Positions 36,300-48,759 of a stretch of DNA of 64,000 bases are shown piece after piece (position 1 is the stretch's first letter; each line of letters starts with the position of its first letter). The translations under genes and the position numbers were made by a program. The notes beneath the pieces were generated by a model. It had not been told where the DNA came from. It searched no databases and saw only the letters and a program-made list of their open reading frames with translations. This DNA comes from Rhizomucor pusillus (taxonomy: Eukaryota; Mucoromycota; Mucoromycetes; Mucorales; Lichtheimiaceae), in NCBI GenBank assembly GCA_900175165.2, contig FWWN02000193.1, forward strand, positions 1 to 64,000. The letters run 5' to 3'.

Positions 36300-37433
36300 T
36301 TAAAGTCTGCGAAGATTCTTTTTACGGTCAAGCATGGAACCTGTTTTCTTTTTCAACGGATTTTCGACTTTGGGCTGCTTTGCTGGTAACGAACTTTCGA
36401 GGGTATCCTTTCCTTCTTGTGCCTCTGCTGCAGATCTCTTGCGACCATTCGATGAAGCATTGTTTGCGGCTGATGTGGTCAGCACGTTGTTGGTAATGAT
36501 GTTAGACGTCTTGTTTGCCGGCATATCTTTCTGTTTCGCAGCATCTTCGTTGTTGCTTTTAGACGTATCTGGATTCTCGTTTTCCACTTTTTTCCCAGGC
36601 AGTGCTGTCGCTCCTTCGGCCACACGTTCAGCAGCCAACCTCATGTACTCTTGTTTGCCACGCTTTGCGTGGATCTTTGTGTAGAGTCTCGCCTGATGTG
36701 CGTAGGAATCGTATTGTTCCAATAGAAGTTTTCCAGCCTCCTCATTAAGTGCTGACTCGGGATTTGGTACAATCAACAAACACTTGATAGTCTAGATTTA
36801 TGAAATTCAGTGACTTGTCTCAAATGCCATGACACATCCAGCTTGGTTCTTACCAACAACACTTTGGTAATTCCAAGTTCTGGCTTCCAGTCCTTCTTCA
36901 AAGTACTGACGCAAATTTCGCCATCAGCAGATACGTTTGGATGGAAGATCTTCGTCTCAAAGAAACCTGCATGGATAAGATCAATGTCATGGTTACACAT
37001 AGGAAACGCGCATGCGTGGCTCCTACCTTTGGGAGGTGCAGTGGGGTATTCCTCATTCAAAGTCAAACACACCTTAAAGTATCCATCCTCGTAAGGTGTA
37101 CCATCTATTCAGCAAGCAATGAGTCCACTGGCACAACACATATCAAATACTCACCGGCAGAATCATACCTGGGCCACGGATCCATGCCTTAATCTCAGTC
37201 AAGTCCTGATCATCGTTGATTACTTGTATATCTTCAGGAGGTGACTGCTGCAACGACCGAAGATCTTTTGCAACCTTCTTCAAAGCTTGAGGCGAGAGCG
37301 TAGATCGCGTAGTCTAGTCAACATGCCAATAATAAAACGTACAGTAAGGAAAGGCAGAATGAACAAAAACAAAGCCAAAAGCTTCTCCACTGAAATCTAA
37401 GCCATCTACCTCCAAGAAATGCTAACTTACCAT
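36300..37433 (-). CDS. UBE2S: UBE2S-type ubiquitin-conjugating enzyme with APC/C-binding tail
   Basis: Exons run from an ATG at 37431-37433 that is directly followed by a GT donor (ATG|GTAAGT), then [72 protein letters not shown] (HPN motif and active-site Cys), [18 protein letters not shown], and [21 protein letters not shown] 120-residue Lys/Asn/Ser-rich tail follows and ends DRKKNLRRL. This matches animal UBE2S (E2-EPF) in the [12 protein letters not shown] block and in the final LRRL, the motif through which UBE2S docks on the APC/C to extend K11-linked chains. S. cerevisiae and S. pombe have no obvious UBE2S. UBE2S could be confused with other E2s by the core alone, but not with this tail. 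Confidence 0.92.
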
Positions 37434-38116
37434 GAGGATGCTATTGCAGCCTGAAGTAGAACAAGCTGGGAAAGCTGATAAAAATGCTGAAGTTCGTGCA
37501 CGGCCATTCTCAAAAGGAACTTGCATTCAATTTCCGACGACCTGGCAGGTGCCTTGAACATAAGCGCTGGCATGTATCATACGTATTCGATGTCGCAAGA
37601 CATGGTTATGTATCATCCAGCAGATTGCCAAGTTGCATACTACATCCCTTGTACTACCTCATTTTATGAATTTGAAGCGATTGCTTATTGAAATTTAGCC
37701 ACCATTGTAAACTAAATACACCGCTAACTGGTACAAAGCGAAATACCCAGAAACTTATTATTTTACACTACAATAAACTATGAAAGATGCCACATTCAAA
37801 ACATTCAGGATGTATCGAACCCTAGTCGCCATGACTAAGTCTGCGCCAATGTATAAACCCATTTTTCAGCTGCTATAGGTGATAAATAAGGAAGTCATTC
37901 CTAGTAAGATATTGCAAGATATCTTAAATCTAGAACCATCGTGTTATATTTCATCCATCTCTCGAAATTGAATAAGGTAACGTCTCTGTACAAAGGTGTC
38001 TTCCAATGTAAAGGTACAGGCCGAGATTTGATAAGCAAAAATGCGTGATCTTACTCTCCGAAACCGGTTACCTGGGGAACCGGTCCTTGTTCCGTTTACT
38101 TTTGCACAGCCTTGAA
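37434..38116. other. Divergent gap between UBE2S and the NXPE-like gene
   Basis: The 683 bp between the two starts include short open frames on the plus strand (about 37484-37669) with no motif. The segment is AT-rich with no repeat. It presumably holds both promoters; no TATA box stands out. Confidence 0.4.
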
Positions 38117-39911
38117 ATGCAGATCCCGTCAATGTCTCGGCGGAATCTCGTGTTTGGTGTAGCATTGCTGGTGCTTCTGCTTACAGTCCTACATCTGCAG
38201 CAGACATCGGTGTTAGTACCAAACCATATTGATGGGATCGACCGTATACCCGACTACGAGTCAGTTGAAACGGAATTGACTGAGCAGAAAGAGACCTCTT
38301 CAGATGACCCCGAAGTAGCGGTACAGCCACCTATAGTTGAGGAACTGGTCAAGGAAGATAGGACCCCAACTGCTTGCGACAACGTTGATTTTGGATGGCT
38401 GTACGTATGATTGTCATAACAGTCGTGGAGTACTCCTAGCGTTGCTTATATAAATTGATCCTCAGAGCATCTGATCGTGTATATTGGGATGGTTGGGTAT
38501 CCAAGGCAATGTTCATGCGCCAAGACGGCAATTTCACTACGAAACATGTCTTTATTTCTGAACGCGATTCTGTGTGTGTTGTGGTCCTGGTATATATCTC
38601 AACCGCGTACTATGCTTGATTTTCTTTTGTTTTGCACTAAGCTTACTTGAAAATAGCTTGGTCCTGCGCCAGCAAAATCAGCGATTCGACCTGAAGAGCA
38701 CCTGGCACCTGCCGACAGCATAGTCATGACAGCCGTTGGAAAATCTATGAAACAAATCATCGAATTAATGCAACACGAAAAGCAAACCAACGTCTACTAT
38801 GCATCCGTCACCTTTCCTTACGAAGGCACGTACTATCTCGACACACGCACCGAATATAGATCCTATTTCTGGGAAGAGCCAGTGCTGCATCAATACCGAC
38901 CAAATCGATTTACATCCCAGAATAAACTGGTGGTCAGATCCAGAAGCAACGCGCCCAAGCCAACGTTACCTCCGTGTGATTTTAGCAATCCTGCTCACAA
39001 TCATGGAGGGTGGATGAAGAAAACCGAGTATCAAAGGATCTTCCCTCTTGATTTCTTTGGCATGTTCGGAGTATCCCAAGAAGATCATGCGGAAAACAAT
39101 AGATTATACGTACCTGGCGAATGCCGCCCTCAATATGTCAGTATCGGGCAGGCCTCGGAGTGCTTAAAGCACAAAGTTGTTCATGTATGGGCGGATGGAA
39201 ATGTTCGAAGGTAATTTAATTGCTACTCTAATATCTAAGGATCTTTAAAGCCTCACACACGCATGTAGAAACTTGAAGGCATTCAGCTCTGGCAACAGAT
39301 GGTGTAGCGACGTAGAAAGTCCTTGTGTATGCAACGACGACGATGAAGATCCAGAAGGAGTGCTATATCCTTGGGCCACTGATGCAAGCGTTCCATTGAT
39401 AATCAACGAAACTTGGGGAGCCGATACGAGCATTTACTTCAATCAGGTTGGCAGTATCAATCTGGAGAATTACAAGCAAGTCATCAGCGAACGCGCTCAG
39501 GATATTTCCAAAGCAGACATTGTAATCTTGGGATTTGGAAACGAGGATATTCGTAACCGAGATGTTTCACCAACACAGTTTGCTAACACGTTTTTGGATC
39601 TGGTTTCTTACCTCCGTACCTCGGTCTATCCTACGCAGACCATGATCATTCGCACTCCTCAACCTTTCTGCTGCGGAACAATTTATTCAACATCATGGAA
39701 CGCAGGACGAAGTGCAGCCTTCACCCAAGCTGTCGTAGACGGTGTAATGAAACTGAATCAAGGCGATCGAAAAGTCTTACTATGGGACGTTCACCAGCTT
39801 GGACTGCCAGATCACATGTGTGTTCTTTCAGGGACTGCATACACCAAACGCAATGTTGTCAATATTGAGAATCAGTTGCTATGGAATTTAATATGTGGTG
39901 CCGTTTTTTAA
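38117..39911 (+). CDS. NXPE/PC-esterase-like type II membrane protein
   Basis: Four exons (38117-38400, 38466-38589, 38657-39210, 39269-39911) give 534 residues. A signal anchor follows MSRRN (LVFGVALLVLLLTVL), then an acidic stem, so the protein should face the Golgi/ER lumen. The body has YVSIGQASECLKHKVVHVW, then ADGNVRRNLKAFSSG, a late block GFGNEDIRNRDVSPTQFANT and WDVHQLGLPDH. The layout is that of the SGNH-fold PC-esterase/NXPE C-terminal domain: block I near GDSxxRR, then DxxH at the end. In this protein block I reads W-A-D-G-N-V-R-R, so the Gly and the nucleophile Ser of GDS are both changed, while the Asp-His block is kept. It may be inactive or use another residue. The start is MQIPSM or the ATG five codons later. 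Function in the wall or glycan is inference. Confidence 0.7.
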
Positions 39912-40361
39912 TATTCGCTACCTTTATCCTCATAACTTATCAGCTTGTTTTGTGTAATATTCCTTCTCCATGCATAGAAATACTGGATTTTAAAAAAATG
40001 TTCGCGCTGCTTCGAACAAAACTTTGCGGCTTGGAAAGAGATAATTGTGGTGCCACCTTTAGATTTTGTGGACATGATGTATAGAGGTCTGAGGCTTACG
40101 ATATTCACGCACTGATGTGCATTCAGCGCAAAGAATGTCCCAGGCAGCGAGAGTATAGATACATTGTGCCGCCATAGCTAGTGAATTTGTATCAATTTTA
40201 ATGCTTACCACTCCTAAATAAAGCATGTGAGCATATTATGTACCAAAAATCTAAGAATAACTTACGAAATTGCTAATGCAGAGTGAGGTAATGTCCGTGC
40301 TTTTCACGGATATCATTCTGGTACCTCGAGCATTTACATGGTTAGCGACCAGAGCTCGAGT
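39912..40361. other. Short gap before the decayed mobile-element ORF
   Basis: AT-rich 3' region of the NXPE-like gene. Nothing coding is supported on either strand. A GAGTTCAAGCCC run at about 40359-40370 looks like a tRNA B box but has no tRNA around it. Confidence 0.4.
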
Positions 40362-40815
40362 TCAAGCCCTAAAAACATGCTTACCGGTGCGGAAGGTAGG
40401 TGATTTTTTATTCAGTTTTTCCAATGCTGAAACTTGTTGAAAGATGGATCTGGCGCTTCGAAGCATTTGGCTTGCGCCAGTCAAAGCTATGCGTTTTGCT
40501 GCCATCTTGTCTCGTATTTTGGTTGCTCGTCCACTGGTGTGCATAGTACAGTCTGTGCTTCTGCAAAAACTGGAGCAATCAACAGGCTTGAGGACGATCT
40601 TCTGTCCTTCGTTGGTAGGTCTCTTCCGTCTTCTGGGCATACTTGGGCGCAAAGTGAAAAACACTCTCAGGATTTATCAGTATTCCTTTTGTTCTCTCCA
40701 ATTCAAGCGCAGGCAGCGCTTTTGAACCTGTCCAAAATTTGCCGCGAGGAACCAGGCACACAGACAGGTTTGCCCAAACAACTGAGAACGATACGGTAAC
40801 TATATGCATTTCCAT
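40362..40815 (-). pseudogene. Decayed mobile-element ORF, possibly a second Fanzor-type C-terminus
   Basis: Two minus-strand frames overlap in one direction. The upstream part reads VSFSVVWANLSVCLVPRGK, FWTGSKALPALELERTKGIL and NPESVFHFAPKYAQ, then a frame change occurs near 40630. The downstream part reads DCSSFCRSTDC, then RATKIRDKMAAKRIALTG with its Asp codon at 40509-40511, then LEKLNKKSPTFRTG and a stop at 40362. A Cys pair (CRSTDC) followed by RDxxAAxxIxxxG is the form of a zinc ribbon plus RuvC-III in the Fanzor/TnpB group, but the first zinc pair and RuvC-I are not visible. The family call is therefore weak; a relic of some other transposon is possible. Confidence 0.4.
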
Positions 40816-42153
40816 GGTTTTACGTGATTATTCTGTCACACGAGCCTATAATATAAGAGAATCAAAAGTGCATATTCGGATACAAACTTTTGCTGTTATT
40901 GTGTTATCACACACGCGCAGCTAGAGCTATTTTTAAAGTAAAGCATGCAGTAATAATAATACAAACATTTGTATCTGACAAGTATAACAGCTTTCGCTGT
41001 ACACGAACGGCAACTTGTTTGCTTAATACTTTACAGTCTAGAAAGCATTTGAGCTACATGACACAGATAATGGAAGTCGTTGCAGAAAAGGCAGAGTATC
41101 CTCTCTATAAGTCAATACGAAGATACTACTTCGCTTCACGATCACGAAGCAGCTGGAATGTTCATGACGGTGGACATCGAGAGTAGATTATAAGGCCACG
41201 AAAACCGAAAGAGAGCTATCCGTTTAATATTCCTTTTCCCTGCATTGTAGCTGCAATCGCAAAGGATATCGGATCTGATTTTGAGCCCTGTCGCTCGCAG
41301 AAGGGTTAGGAAGCAAACTGACTTGCGCAGGGATATCTCTACAGTCATTAACGAAACCTTGCGGGAAGAAACAATGTATGCTTCTGCGGGCAGCCAATCA
41401 ATGACTTGTTTAACATGCTGAGATGATCAAGCATCTTTATGTTGATTTGAGGCGAATACCAAGGTATGGTCAGTCGCCGTTAATAGTACATAGTCTTTCG
41501 GCTGAGTCATAAACCGAAAGTCTATCTCTATTAACCGAGCCCACAAAGGATAGTATAACTAGCCCTGCGTCCCACTCTTCGCTCGTGTCTCATTTTATGA
41601 TGATAATTATGCATTAGTGACAATTCCTTTTATATTTCGAGAAAATAAAGCTATCCATAGGCGAAGGATAATGTTATCACCGACGACCTTATCTACAGAG
41701 CAAGAAATTCGCAGTTTAAACAAGTCACGTGTAATGAAAGTATTGGTGCGGATAGTCAGACGCAACATCCAGGTCTGCATTCAAAGTGTTCAGCAGATAC
41801 ATGACGATGGATGAATGCAGTGATAAAGAAAGGAAGAAAGAATGCAATGCTCCTTTTACATGTTTATATTGTAAACCCATGGATGTCACGTACGCACTTT
41901 TGAACAATACCTCGACCTCATCGAATATATTCATAATACAAATTTTCAGAACGCAATGTACACAAAGGACATCCTGTAAATGTTTCTTCCGCCGCCGCAG
42001 CATAATCCACGTGACCTAAGCCACGGCGCTATATAAGGAAGCGCGGCGCGGGAGACCAATTCCCTTGTCGTGCAATTGTCTTCGTCATTCGAAAGGTGTG
42101 CATTGAAATATCAATACGTTATACGTTTTTCATATTGACGAATCCTCATAGTT
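40816..42153. other. Non-coding region upstream of BRR2
   Basis: No gene is supported. Its only notable items are an inverted repeat CTTTCGG/CCGAAAG (41495-41501 and 41514-41520) whose loop holds TGAGTCA, a CACGTG box at 42009-42014 and the TATA box reported separately. A possible 5'UTR intron (GTGTGC ... CATAG) lies just before the BRR2 ATG. Confidence 0.4.
42030..42038 (+). promoter_or_regulatory. TATA box of BRR2
   Basis: TATATAAGG sits about 115-125 bp upstream of the BRR2 ATG, followed by a GC-rich patch. A CACGTG E-box is 16 bp upstream of it. The spacing fits a start site in the following 30 bp and a leader of about 90 bp. Confidence 0.5.
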
Positions 42154-45100
42154 ATGGCTGAAAACATTGCAAAGGCGAATCAATATCAATATGCAGCAAA
42201 TTCCAGTCTAGTGCTGCAAGCTGATCGAAGTGGATTGCCACGTAGAGATCAGGAACCCACAGGCGAGCCAGAGTCTTTGTGGGGCAAGATTGATCCCAAA
42301 GATTTTGGGTCAAGAGCTGTTCGAACCACACCAAAAGATCTCGAAGAGAAAAAGCGACGGGCTGCAGAACGATCAGAAGAAAAAGCCGAGAGACGACGGA
42401 GAAAGAAGGAAGAAAGCGCCATCAGCAAAGCATACGGCTACTCATCAGTATTATCAGCAACCGACGATTGGGAAGGTCTCAACTATCGGCCACGAACTAA
42501 AGAGACACGTGAAGCATATGAGCATATTCTCGCGTTCGTATATGAACACCTTGGTGACCAGGCTCGAGATGTTATACGAAGCGCTGCTGATGACGTATTG
42601 GAAACGTTAAAGACCGACACACTCAAAGACTTTGACAAGAAGCGCGAGATTGAATCGGTCATAGGAACAATGTCGTCTGACAGATTTGCTCAGCTTGTCA
42701 ATCTTTCAAAGAAGATTACTGACTATGACACGGAAGGTGATGCAATGAATGTCGACGAAAACGGCGAAAAGGTCGGAGATATCGACGACGAACTTGGTGT
42801 TGCTGTCGTATTCGACGAAGACGAAGAGGAGGAGGAAGAAGATGATCAATTCGAAGTCAAGGATGTAGAGGAGGAGGAAGAAGAAGAGCCTACAGCGGGT
42901 GTTGGCCCTGCAATCTCAGCTGCTGACAAGCCATTGATCGATGAAGAAGAAGCTGAAGAATCACCTGATGAAGAAGAAGGTTTTAAGACCGTTCTTCCAG
43001 GTGCTAAGGGCGATCAGAAGAAGAGAACTGGAGCATCAGCACAACGACCAGATGTTATTTCACCCCATGACATCGATGCATTCTGGCTCCAGCGACAGAT
43101 TGCCACTCATTATCCCGATCCTCACACTGCTCAAGAAAAGACGCAAAAAGCTTTCGACATTCTCGGCAATGAATCCATTAATATGCGTGATTGCGAGAAC
43201 GAATTGATGGGTCTTTTCGATTACGATAAATTCGATCTTGTACGAGTGCTTGTCAAAAACCGAGATTTGATCTACTGGTGCATTCGACTCGCTAGAACTA
43301 CGGCTGAAGAACGCGCATCTGTTGAAGCAGAAATGCAGCAGAAGAACCTTGGATGGATTTTGCGAGATATGAGCGGTGATCGTGCACGTCGTGGCGAAGC
43401 TTTGGAACGTAAAGGTGTTGTAGAAAGCGCCATGGAAATCGATGAAGAAGGAGCACCAAAAGCACGAAGCAGAGGACAGATTCCTACTACGACGACAGTG
43501 ACACCCGGTACTACGGCTCCACCACGTCAACTATTGGATCTGGACGATTTGGCATTTGATCAGGGTTCTCATCTTATGTCTAACAAGAAAGTCAAACTGC
43601 CAGACGGTTCCTTCAAGCGATCGAAGAAAGGCTACGAAGAAATCCATGTACCAGCACCAAAGCCTCATGCATATATGCCAAATGAAAAGCTTGTACCAAT
43701 TGAAGAGATGCCTGCTTGGACGCATGAAGCTTTCAAAGGTCCAAAGACCCTCAATCGTGTCCAAAGCCGATTATATCCAACGGCCTTTGGAAGTGATGAA
43801 AACTTGCTCCTCTGTGCTCCAACCGGTGCAGGCAAAACTAACGTTGCCATGTTGACTATTCTGCGTGAAATGGAAAATCACAGGGATCCTGAAACTGGGC
43901 ATATTGATTTGGAATCCTTCAAGATCGTTTACATTGCACCCATGAAGGCTTTGGTCCAAGAAATGGTCGGCAACTTCTCGTCTCGACTGAAGTCTTATGG
44001 AATGAACGTGGCAGAATTGACTGGTGATCGCCAGCTAACCAAGCAACAAATAGCCGAGACTCAAATCATTGTTACTACACCTGAAAAATGGGATATCATC
44101 ACTCGCAAAGCTACTGACCGCAGCTACACGACTCTCGTGCGATTAATTATCATTGACGAAATTCACTTGTTGCATGACGAACGTGGTCCGGTTCTCGAAA
44201 GCATTGTATCACGTACTATTCGCAACATGGAACAGACTCAAGAGCTTGTTCGATTGGTCGGTCTATCTGCCACGCTTCCCAACTACGCTGATGTTGCCGC
44301 ATTCTTGCGCGTGAATCCAGATACTGGCTTGTTCTATTTTGACAGTGCATACAGACCTTGCCCTCTTCGCCAGCAGTTTATCGGTGTAACTGAGAAGAAG
44401 GCCATCAAGCGCTTCCAGGTCATGAATGAAGTTTGCTACGAGAAAGTTATTGAACAAATCGAGCAAAGAGAAGAGAATCAAGTTCTTGTGTTTGTTCACT
44501 CTCGCAAGGAAACTGCAAAGACTGCAAAGTCACTTCGAGATATGGCCTTGGAGAATGATACCATTAATCGCTTCTTGAAAGATGATTCTGCAAGCCGCGA
44601 AATTCTGCAATCTGAAGCCGCAACAGTCAAGGATCCAAATTTGCAGGAACTTCTTCCATATGGTCTTGCTATTCACCATGCCGGTATGACTCGAGCTGAC
44701 CGTACTCTGGTGGAAGATTTGTTCGCCGATGGACACATCAAAGTTCTTTGCTCGACAGCCACGTTGGCTTGGGGTGTCAATTTGCCCGCACACGCTGTCA
44801 TCATCAAGGGTACCCAGATCTATTCTCCAGAAAAGGGTCGATGGGTAGAACTTTCTCCTCAAGATGTACTCCAAATGTTGGGTCGTGCTGGTCGTCCTCA
44901 ATATGATACTTATGGTGAAGGTATCATCATTACAGCTCACGCCGAATTGCAGTATTATCTATCACTGCTGAATACGCAATTGCCGATCGAATCTCAGTAC
45001 ATTGCCAAGTTGGCGGATAATATGAATGCGGAAATCGTCTTGGGAACTATCCGCAACAGAGACGAAGCAGTGCAATGGCTTGGATATACTTATCTCTATG

Positions 45101-48100
45101 TACGCATGCTACGAAACCCATCGCTCTATAATGTTTCTGTGGACGACTTGAACGATGACCCCTATTTGGAGCAAAAGAGAGTTGATCTTGTACACTCTGC
45201 AGCGACGGTTCTCGACAAATGCAACTTGATAAAGTATGACAGAAAATCCGGACGCTTCCAGGTTACCGAATTGGGCCGCATCGCATCACACTTTTACGTC
45301 TCTCACCATTCTATGGCTACTTACAACCAGCATTTGCGTCCAATGATGAGCCACATTGAACTTTTCCGTGTGTTTGCTCTTTCTGACGAATTCAAGTATA
45401 TCCCAGTTCGTGAAGAAGAGAAGATGGAACTTGCCAAGCTGCTGGAGCGCGTACCAATCCCTGTCAAAGAGAGCATTGAGGAACCGACGGCCAAAATCAA
45501 TGTTTTGCTTCAAGCATACATCTCGCAGCTCAAGTTGGATGGATTCGCATTGGTTGCGGATATGGTATATGTGACACAGAGTGCTGGCCGTATATTGCGA
45601 GCAATCTTTGAGATATGCCTTAGACGCGGATGGGCACAGTTGACAAAGAAAGCATTGGATCTTTGCAAGATGGTTGAGAAGCGTCAATGGTTATCCATGT
45701 CACCTTTGCGTCAGTTCAAGGCAATGCCTGCAGATCTTATTCGCCGTCTGGAGCGCAAGGAATTCCCTTGGGAACGTTACTTCGATTTGAATCCTCAAGA
45801 ACTCGGTGAACTGGTAGGACAACCAAAGGCTGGCAAGTCCCTCCACAAGTTCGTCCATCAGTTCCCCAAATTGGATCTTCAGGCGCATGTGCAGCCGGTT
45901 ACCCGTTCCTTGCTCAAGGTAGAACTTACGATCACACCAGATTTCCAATGGGATGAAAAAGTACATGGTATCGCTGAAGCTTTCTGGATCATGGTGGAAG
46001 ACGTTGATGGCGAACACATCTTGTTCCATGACTACTTTGTATTGAAGCAAAGATACGCTGAAGACGAACACCTGGTGACGTTTACAGTGCCTCTATATGA
46101 ACCTCTTCCGCCAAACTACTTTATCACCATTGTCTCCGATCGTTGGTTACACTCGTCGACCAAGCTGCCGGTATCGTTCAGACATCTAATATTGCCAGAA
46201 AAATATACACCCCACACTGAATTGCATGATTTGCAACCATTGCCAGTTTCAGCGTTGGGCAATGCAGAGTACGAGAAATTATACGCCGGCTGGTCAACAT
46301 TCAATCCTATTCAGACGCAAGTTTATAACACGCTGTACACCACCGATGACAACGTCTTCATCGGAGCACCTACTGGCAGTGGCAAGACTGTATGCGCCGA
46401 ATTCGCTTTAATGCGATTGTGGAACTATGCCCCTGATGCTCGTTCAGTTTACATTGCACCTTATCAAGAGATAGTGGATCAGCGAGTGGCCGACTGGAAG
46501 CAAAAGTTCTCGGACATTAATGGTGGCAAGGAAGTCGTTGCGCTTACTGGTGAAACTAGTGCCGATCTCAAGCTATTGGAGCGCGGCGATATTATTGCTT
46601 GTACGCCGGTGCAATGGGACTTGATCTCTCGTCGATGGAAGCAGAGGAAAAACGTACAAAACATCAGTCTGCTTATTGCGGATGAAGCTCATCTCATCGG
46701 CGACGAAGACGTTGGTCCGACCTACGAAGTTGTTTTGTCACGCATGCGATACATGGCGGCTCAAACTCAAAAGCCTGTGCGTATTGTGGCGCTTAGCACA
46801 TCTGTGGCAAATGCTCGTGATCTGGCTGAATGGCTTGGTGCAACATCACATTCTGTGTTCAACTTCCATCCTTCAGTCAGACCTGTTCCTCTCGAAATCC
46901 ATATCCAGAGCTACAACATTCCTCACTTCGCATCCCTAATGATGGCAATGGCGAAACCAGCTTATCTTGCAATTACTAATTATTCCGCTGACAAGCCAGT
47001 CATTGTCTTCGTTCCATCACGTAAACAATGCCGACTTACCGCTCTGGATATTATCACATATTGTGTGGGCGATGACACTCCTACAAGATTCTTGCATTGT
47101 CAACTCGAGGAAATCCAACCTTTGTTGGACCGTATCCAGGACAAGACTTTAGTGGAAACTCTTCAACATGGTATTGGTTTCTATCATGAAGCATTATCAA
47201 AGCAAGACAAACGCATTGTCGAGCAGCTGTACGAATCTGGTGCCATTCAAGTCATGGTTGCATCGCGTGATACATGCTGGGGAATGAACATCACGGCTCA
47301 TATGGCTATCGTGATGGGCACACAGTACTTTGAAGGCAAAGAGCACCGTTATGTCGATTACCCTATCAAGGATGTATTGCAGATGATCGGTCGTGCTTGC
47401 CGTACTACAGATGAGACTGGCAAATGCGTGCTAATGTGCCAAGCCAACAAGAAGGAATACTACAAGAAGTTCTTATACGAAGCAATTCCTGTGGAGTCAC
47501 ATCTAGACCAAGCGTTGCACGACCATTTCAACGCTGAGATTGTGACAAAGACCATCGAGAACAAGCAAGATGCAGTCGATTATTTGACATGGACTTTCTT
47601 GTATCGCCGTTTAGCACACAATCCAAACTACTATGGTCTTTCTGGCACATCACATCGACACTTGTCTGATCACTTGTCAGAACTTGTGGAGAATACACTC
47701 AACGATCTGCAGGAAACCAAGTGTATCACTATCGAAGACGAAATGGATGTCAGTCCACTCAATCTCGGCATGATTGCAGCATATTACAATATCAACTATA
47801 CCACTGTGGATATGTTCAGCGTCAGCTTGAAGAGCACCACCAAGCTTCGAGGATTGCTGGAAATCGTTGCATCAGCTACCGAATTCGATAATATTCCTAT
47901 TCGCCACCACGAAGATTCTCTCCTTAAACGCATTTACGAACGCTTGCCGGTCAAATTGGCTAATCCTAAATTCGACACTCCAAGAATCAAGACAAATATC
48001 TTACTACAAGCACATTTCTCACGCCTTCAACTCACACCCGACCTTCAATCTGATCAATCTCTCGTCCTTGGCCGCGTAATTCCTCTTCTTCAAGCATGTG

Positions 48101-48759
48101 TTGATGTCATTTCCTCAAATGGATGGTTATCTCCTGCATTGTCAACTATGGAACTGTCTCAAATGTGTGTGCAAGCCATGTGGAACCAAGATTCGCCACT
48201 CAAGCAGGTGCCGTTCTTTACAAGCGATGTGATCAAGCGCTGCGAGCAACACGGAGTTGAATCGGTCTTCGATATCATGGAAATGGAAGATGATGTACGC
48301 AACGAGTGCTTACAGATGGATCAACGCAAATTACGCGAAGTCGCCAATTTTGTCAACAGATATCCCAACATTGAAGTCGGATTTGATGTAGCAGAGGCAG
48401 ACTCTATAGCCTCGGGCAACGTTGTGAATGTGAAGGTCCAAATTGCACGCGAAGGTGACGAAGACGAGGATGTTGGTCCGGTTATTGCACCGTTCTTCCC
48501 CAAGAAGAAAGATGAAGGATGGTGGATTGTTATCGGCGATCCTGCTACAAAGACTCTTTTCGCAATCAAGCGTGTCACTCTGCAGCACAAGCTCACCGTT
48601 AAGCTCGACTTCATCGCACCCAAAGCTGGTCACCATGCACTCAAGGTCTATCTTATGTCTGACAGCTACAATGGATGCGATCAAGAATTAGATATGGACC
48701 TGGATGTTGCTGAAGGCGAAGAAAGTGATGAGAGTGATGAAATGAGCGAAGATGAATAA
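42154..48759 (+). CDS. BRR2: U5 snRNP RNA helicase Brr2
   Basis: One uninterrupted frame of 2,201 residues. After an acidic N-terminal region with long Asp/Glu runs come two Ski2-like helicase cassettes. Cassette 1: [14 protein letters not shown] (motif I), [15 protein letters not shown] (DEIH), [11 protein letters not shown] (SAT), [12 protein letters not shown] and [12 protein letters not shown] (VI). Cassette 2: [30 protein letters not shown], then a changed motif III ([10 protein letters not shown], where SAT is STS) and [11 protein letters not shown]. Each is followed by a Sec63 domain (for example [11 protein letters not shown] and [10 protein letters not shown]). Brr2 unwinds U4/U6 during spliceosome activation. 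The changes in cassette 2 match its known inactive, regulatory role. The end is acidic ([10 protein letters not shown]). For an intron-rich genome the lack of any intron in 6.6 kb is striking. Confidence 0.97.
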   Translation: MAENIAKANQYQYAANSSLVLQADRSGLPRRDQEPTGEPESLWGKIDPKDFGSRAVRTTPKDLEEKKRRAAERSEEKAERRRRKKEESAISKAYGYSSVLSATDDWEGLNYRPRTKETREAYEHILAFVYEHLGDQARDVIRSAADDVLETLKTDTLKDFDKKREIESVIGTMSSDRFAQLVNLSKKITDYDTEGDAMNVDENGEKVGDIDDELGVAVVFDEDEEEEEEDDQFEVKDVEEEEEEEPTAGVGPAISAADKPLIDEEEAEESPDEEEGFKTVLPGAKGDQKKRTGASAQRPDVISPHDIDAFWLQRQIATHYPDPHTAQEKTQKAFDILGNESINMRDCENELMGLFDYDKFDLVRVLVKNRDLIYWCIRLARTTAEERASVEAEMQQKNLGWILRDMSGDRARRGEALERKGVVESAMEIDEEGAPKARSRGQIPTTTTVTPGTTAPPRQLLDLDDLAFDQGSHLMSNKKVKLPDGSFKRSKKGYEEIHVPAPKPHAYMPNEKLVPIEEMPAWTHEAFKGPKTLNRVQSRLYPTAFGSDENLLLCAPTGAGKTNVAMLTILREMENHRDPETGHIDLESFKIVYIAPMKALVQEMVGNFSSRLKSYGMNVAELTGDRQLTKQQIAETQIIVTTPEKWDIITRKATDRSYTTLVRLIIIDEIHLLHDERGPVLESIVSRTIRNMEQTQELVRLVGLSATLPNYADVAAFLRVNPDTGLFYFDSAYRPCPLRQQFIGVTEKKAIKRFQVMNEVCYEKVIEQIEQREENQVLVFVHSRKETAKTAKSLRDMALENDTINRFLKDDSASREILQSEAATVKDPNLQELLPYGLAIHHAGMTRADRTLVEDLFADGHIKVLCSTATLAWGVNLPAHAVIIKGTQIYSPEKGRWVELSPQDVLQMLGRAGRPQYDTYGEGIIITAHAELQYYLSLLNTQLPIESQYIAKLADNMNAEIVLGTIRNRDEAVQWLGYTYLYVRMLRNPSLYNVSVDDLNDDPYLEQKRVDLVHSAATVLDKCNLIKYDRKSGRFQVTELGRIASHFYVSHHSMATYNQHLRPMMSHIELFRVFALSDEFKYIPVREEEKMELAKLLERVPIPVKESIEEPTAKINVLLQAYISQLKLDGFALVADMVYVTQSAGRILRAIFEICLRRGWAQLTKKALDLCKMVEKRQWLSMSPLRQFKAMPADLIRRLERKEFPWERYFDLNPQELGELVGQPKAGKSLHKFVHQFPKLDLQAHVQPVTRSLLKVELTITPDFQWDEKVHGIAEAFWIMVEDVDGEHILFHDYFVLKQRYAEDEHLVTFTVPLYEPLPPNYFITIVSDRWLHSSTKLPVSFRHLILPEKYTPHTELHDLQPLPVSALGNAEYEKLYAGWSTFNPIQTQVYNTLYTTDDNVFIGAPTGSGKTVCAEFALMRLWNYAPDARSVYIAPYQEIVDQRVADWKQKFSDINGGKEVVALTGETSADLKLLERGDIIACTPVQWDLISRRWKQRKNVQNISLLIADEAHLIGDEDVGPTYEVVLSRMRYMAAQTQKPVRIVALSTSVANARDLAEWLGATSHSVFNFHPSVRPVPLEIHIQSYNIPHFASLMMAMAKPAYLAITNYSADKPVIVFVPSRKQCRLTALDIITYCVGDDTPTRFLHCQLEEIQPLLDRIQDKTLVETLQHGIGFYHEALSKQDKRIVEQLYESGAIQVMVASRDTCWGMNITAHMAIVMGTQYFEGKEHRYVDYPIKDVLQMIGRACRTTDETGKCVLMCQANKKEYYKKFLYEAIPVESHLDQALHDHFNAEIVTKTIENKQDAVDYLTWTFLYRRLAHNPNYYGLSGTSHRHLSDHLSELVENTLNDLQETKCITIEDEMDVSPLNLGMIAAYYNINYTTVDMFSVSLKSTTKLRGLLEIVASATEFDNIPIRHHEDSLLKRIYERLPVKLANPKFDTPRIKTNILLQAHFSRLQLTPDLQSDQSLVLGRVIPLLQACVDVISSNGWLSPALSTMELSQMCVQAMWNQDSPLKQVPFFTSDVIKRCEQHGVESVFDIMEMEDDVRNECLQMDQRKLREVANFVNRYPNIEVGFDVAEADSIASGNVVNVKVQIAREGDEDEDVGPVIAPFFPKKKDEGWWIVIGDPATKTLFAIKRVTLQHKLTVKLDFIAPKAGHHALKVYLMSDSYNGCDQELDMDLDVAEGEESDESDEMSEDE

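Noticed and set aside
37484..37669. Plus-strand frame of 61 codons between UBE2S and the NXPE-like gene
   Set aside because: No motif, no splice partner and not continuous with the neighbouring gene.
37801..37860. tRNA-like T-arm (GGGTTCGATAC) on the minus strand
   Set aside because: The flanking five-base stem does not pair and no A box or acceptor stem lies at the right distance.
40351..40376. B-box-like GAGTTCAAGCCC on the plus strand
   Set aside because: No T-stem pairing and no cloverleaf in the preceding 80 bp.
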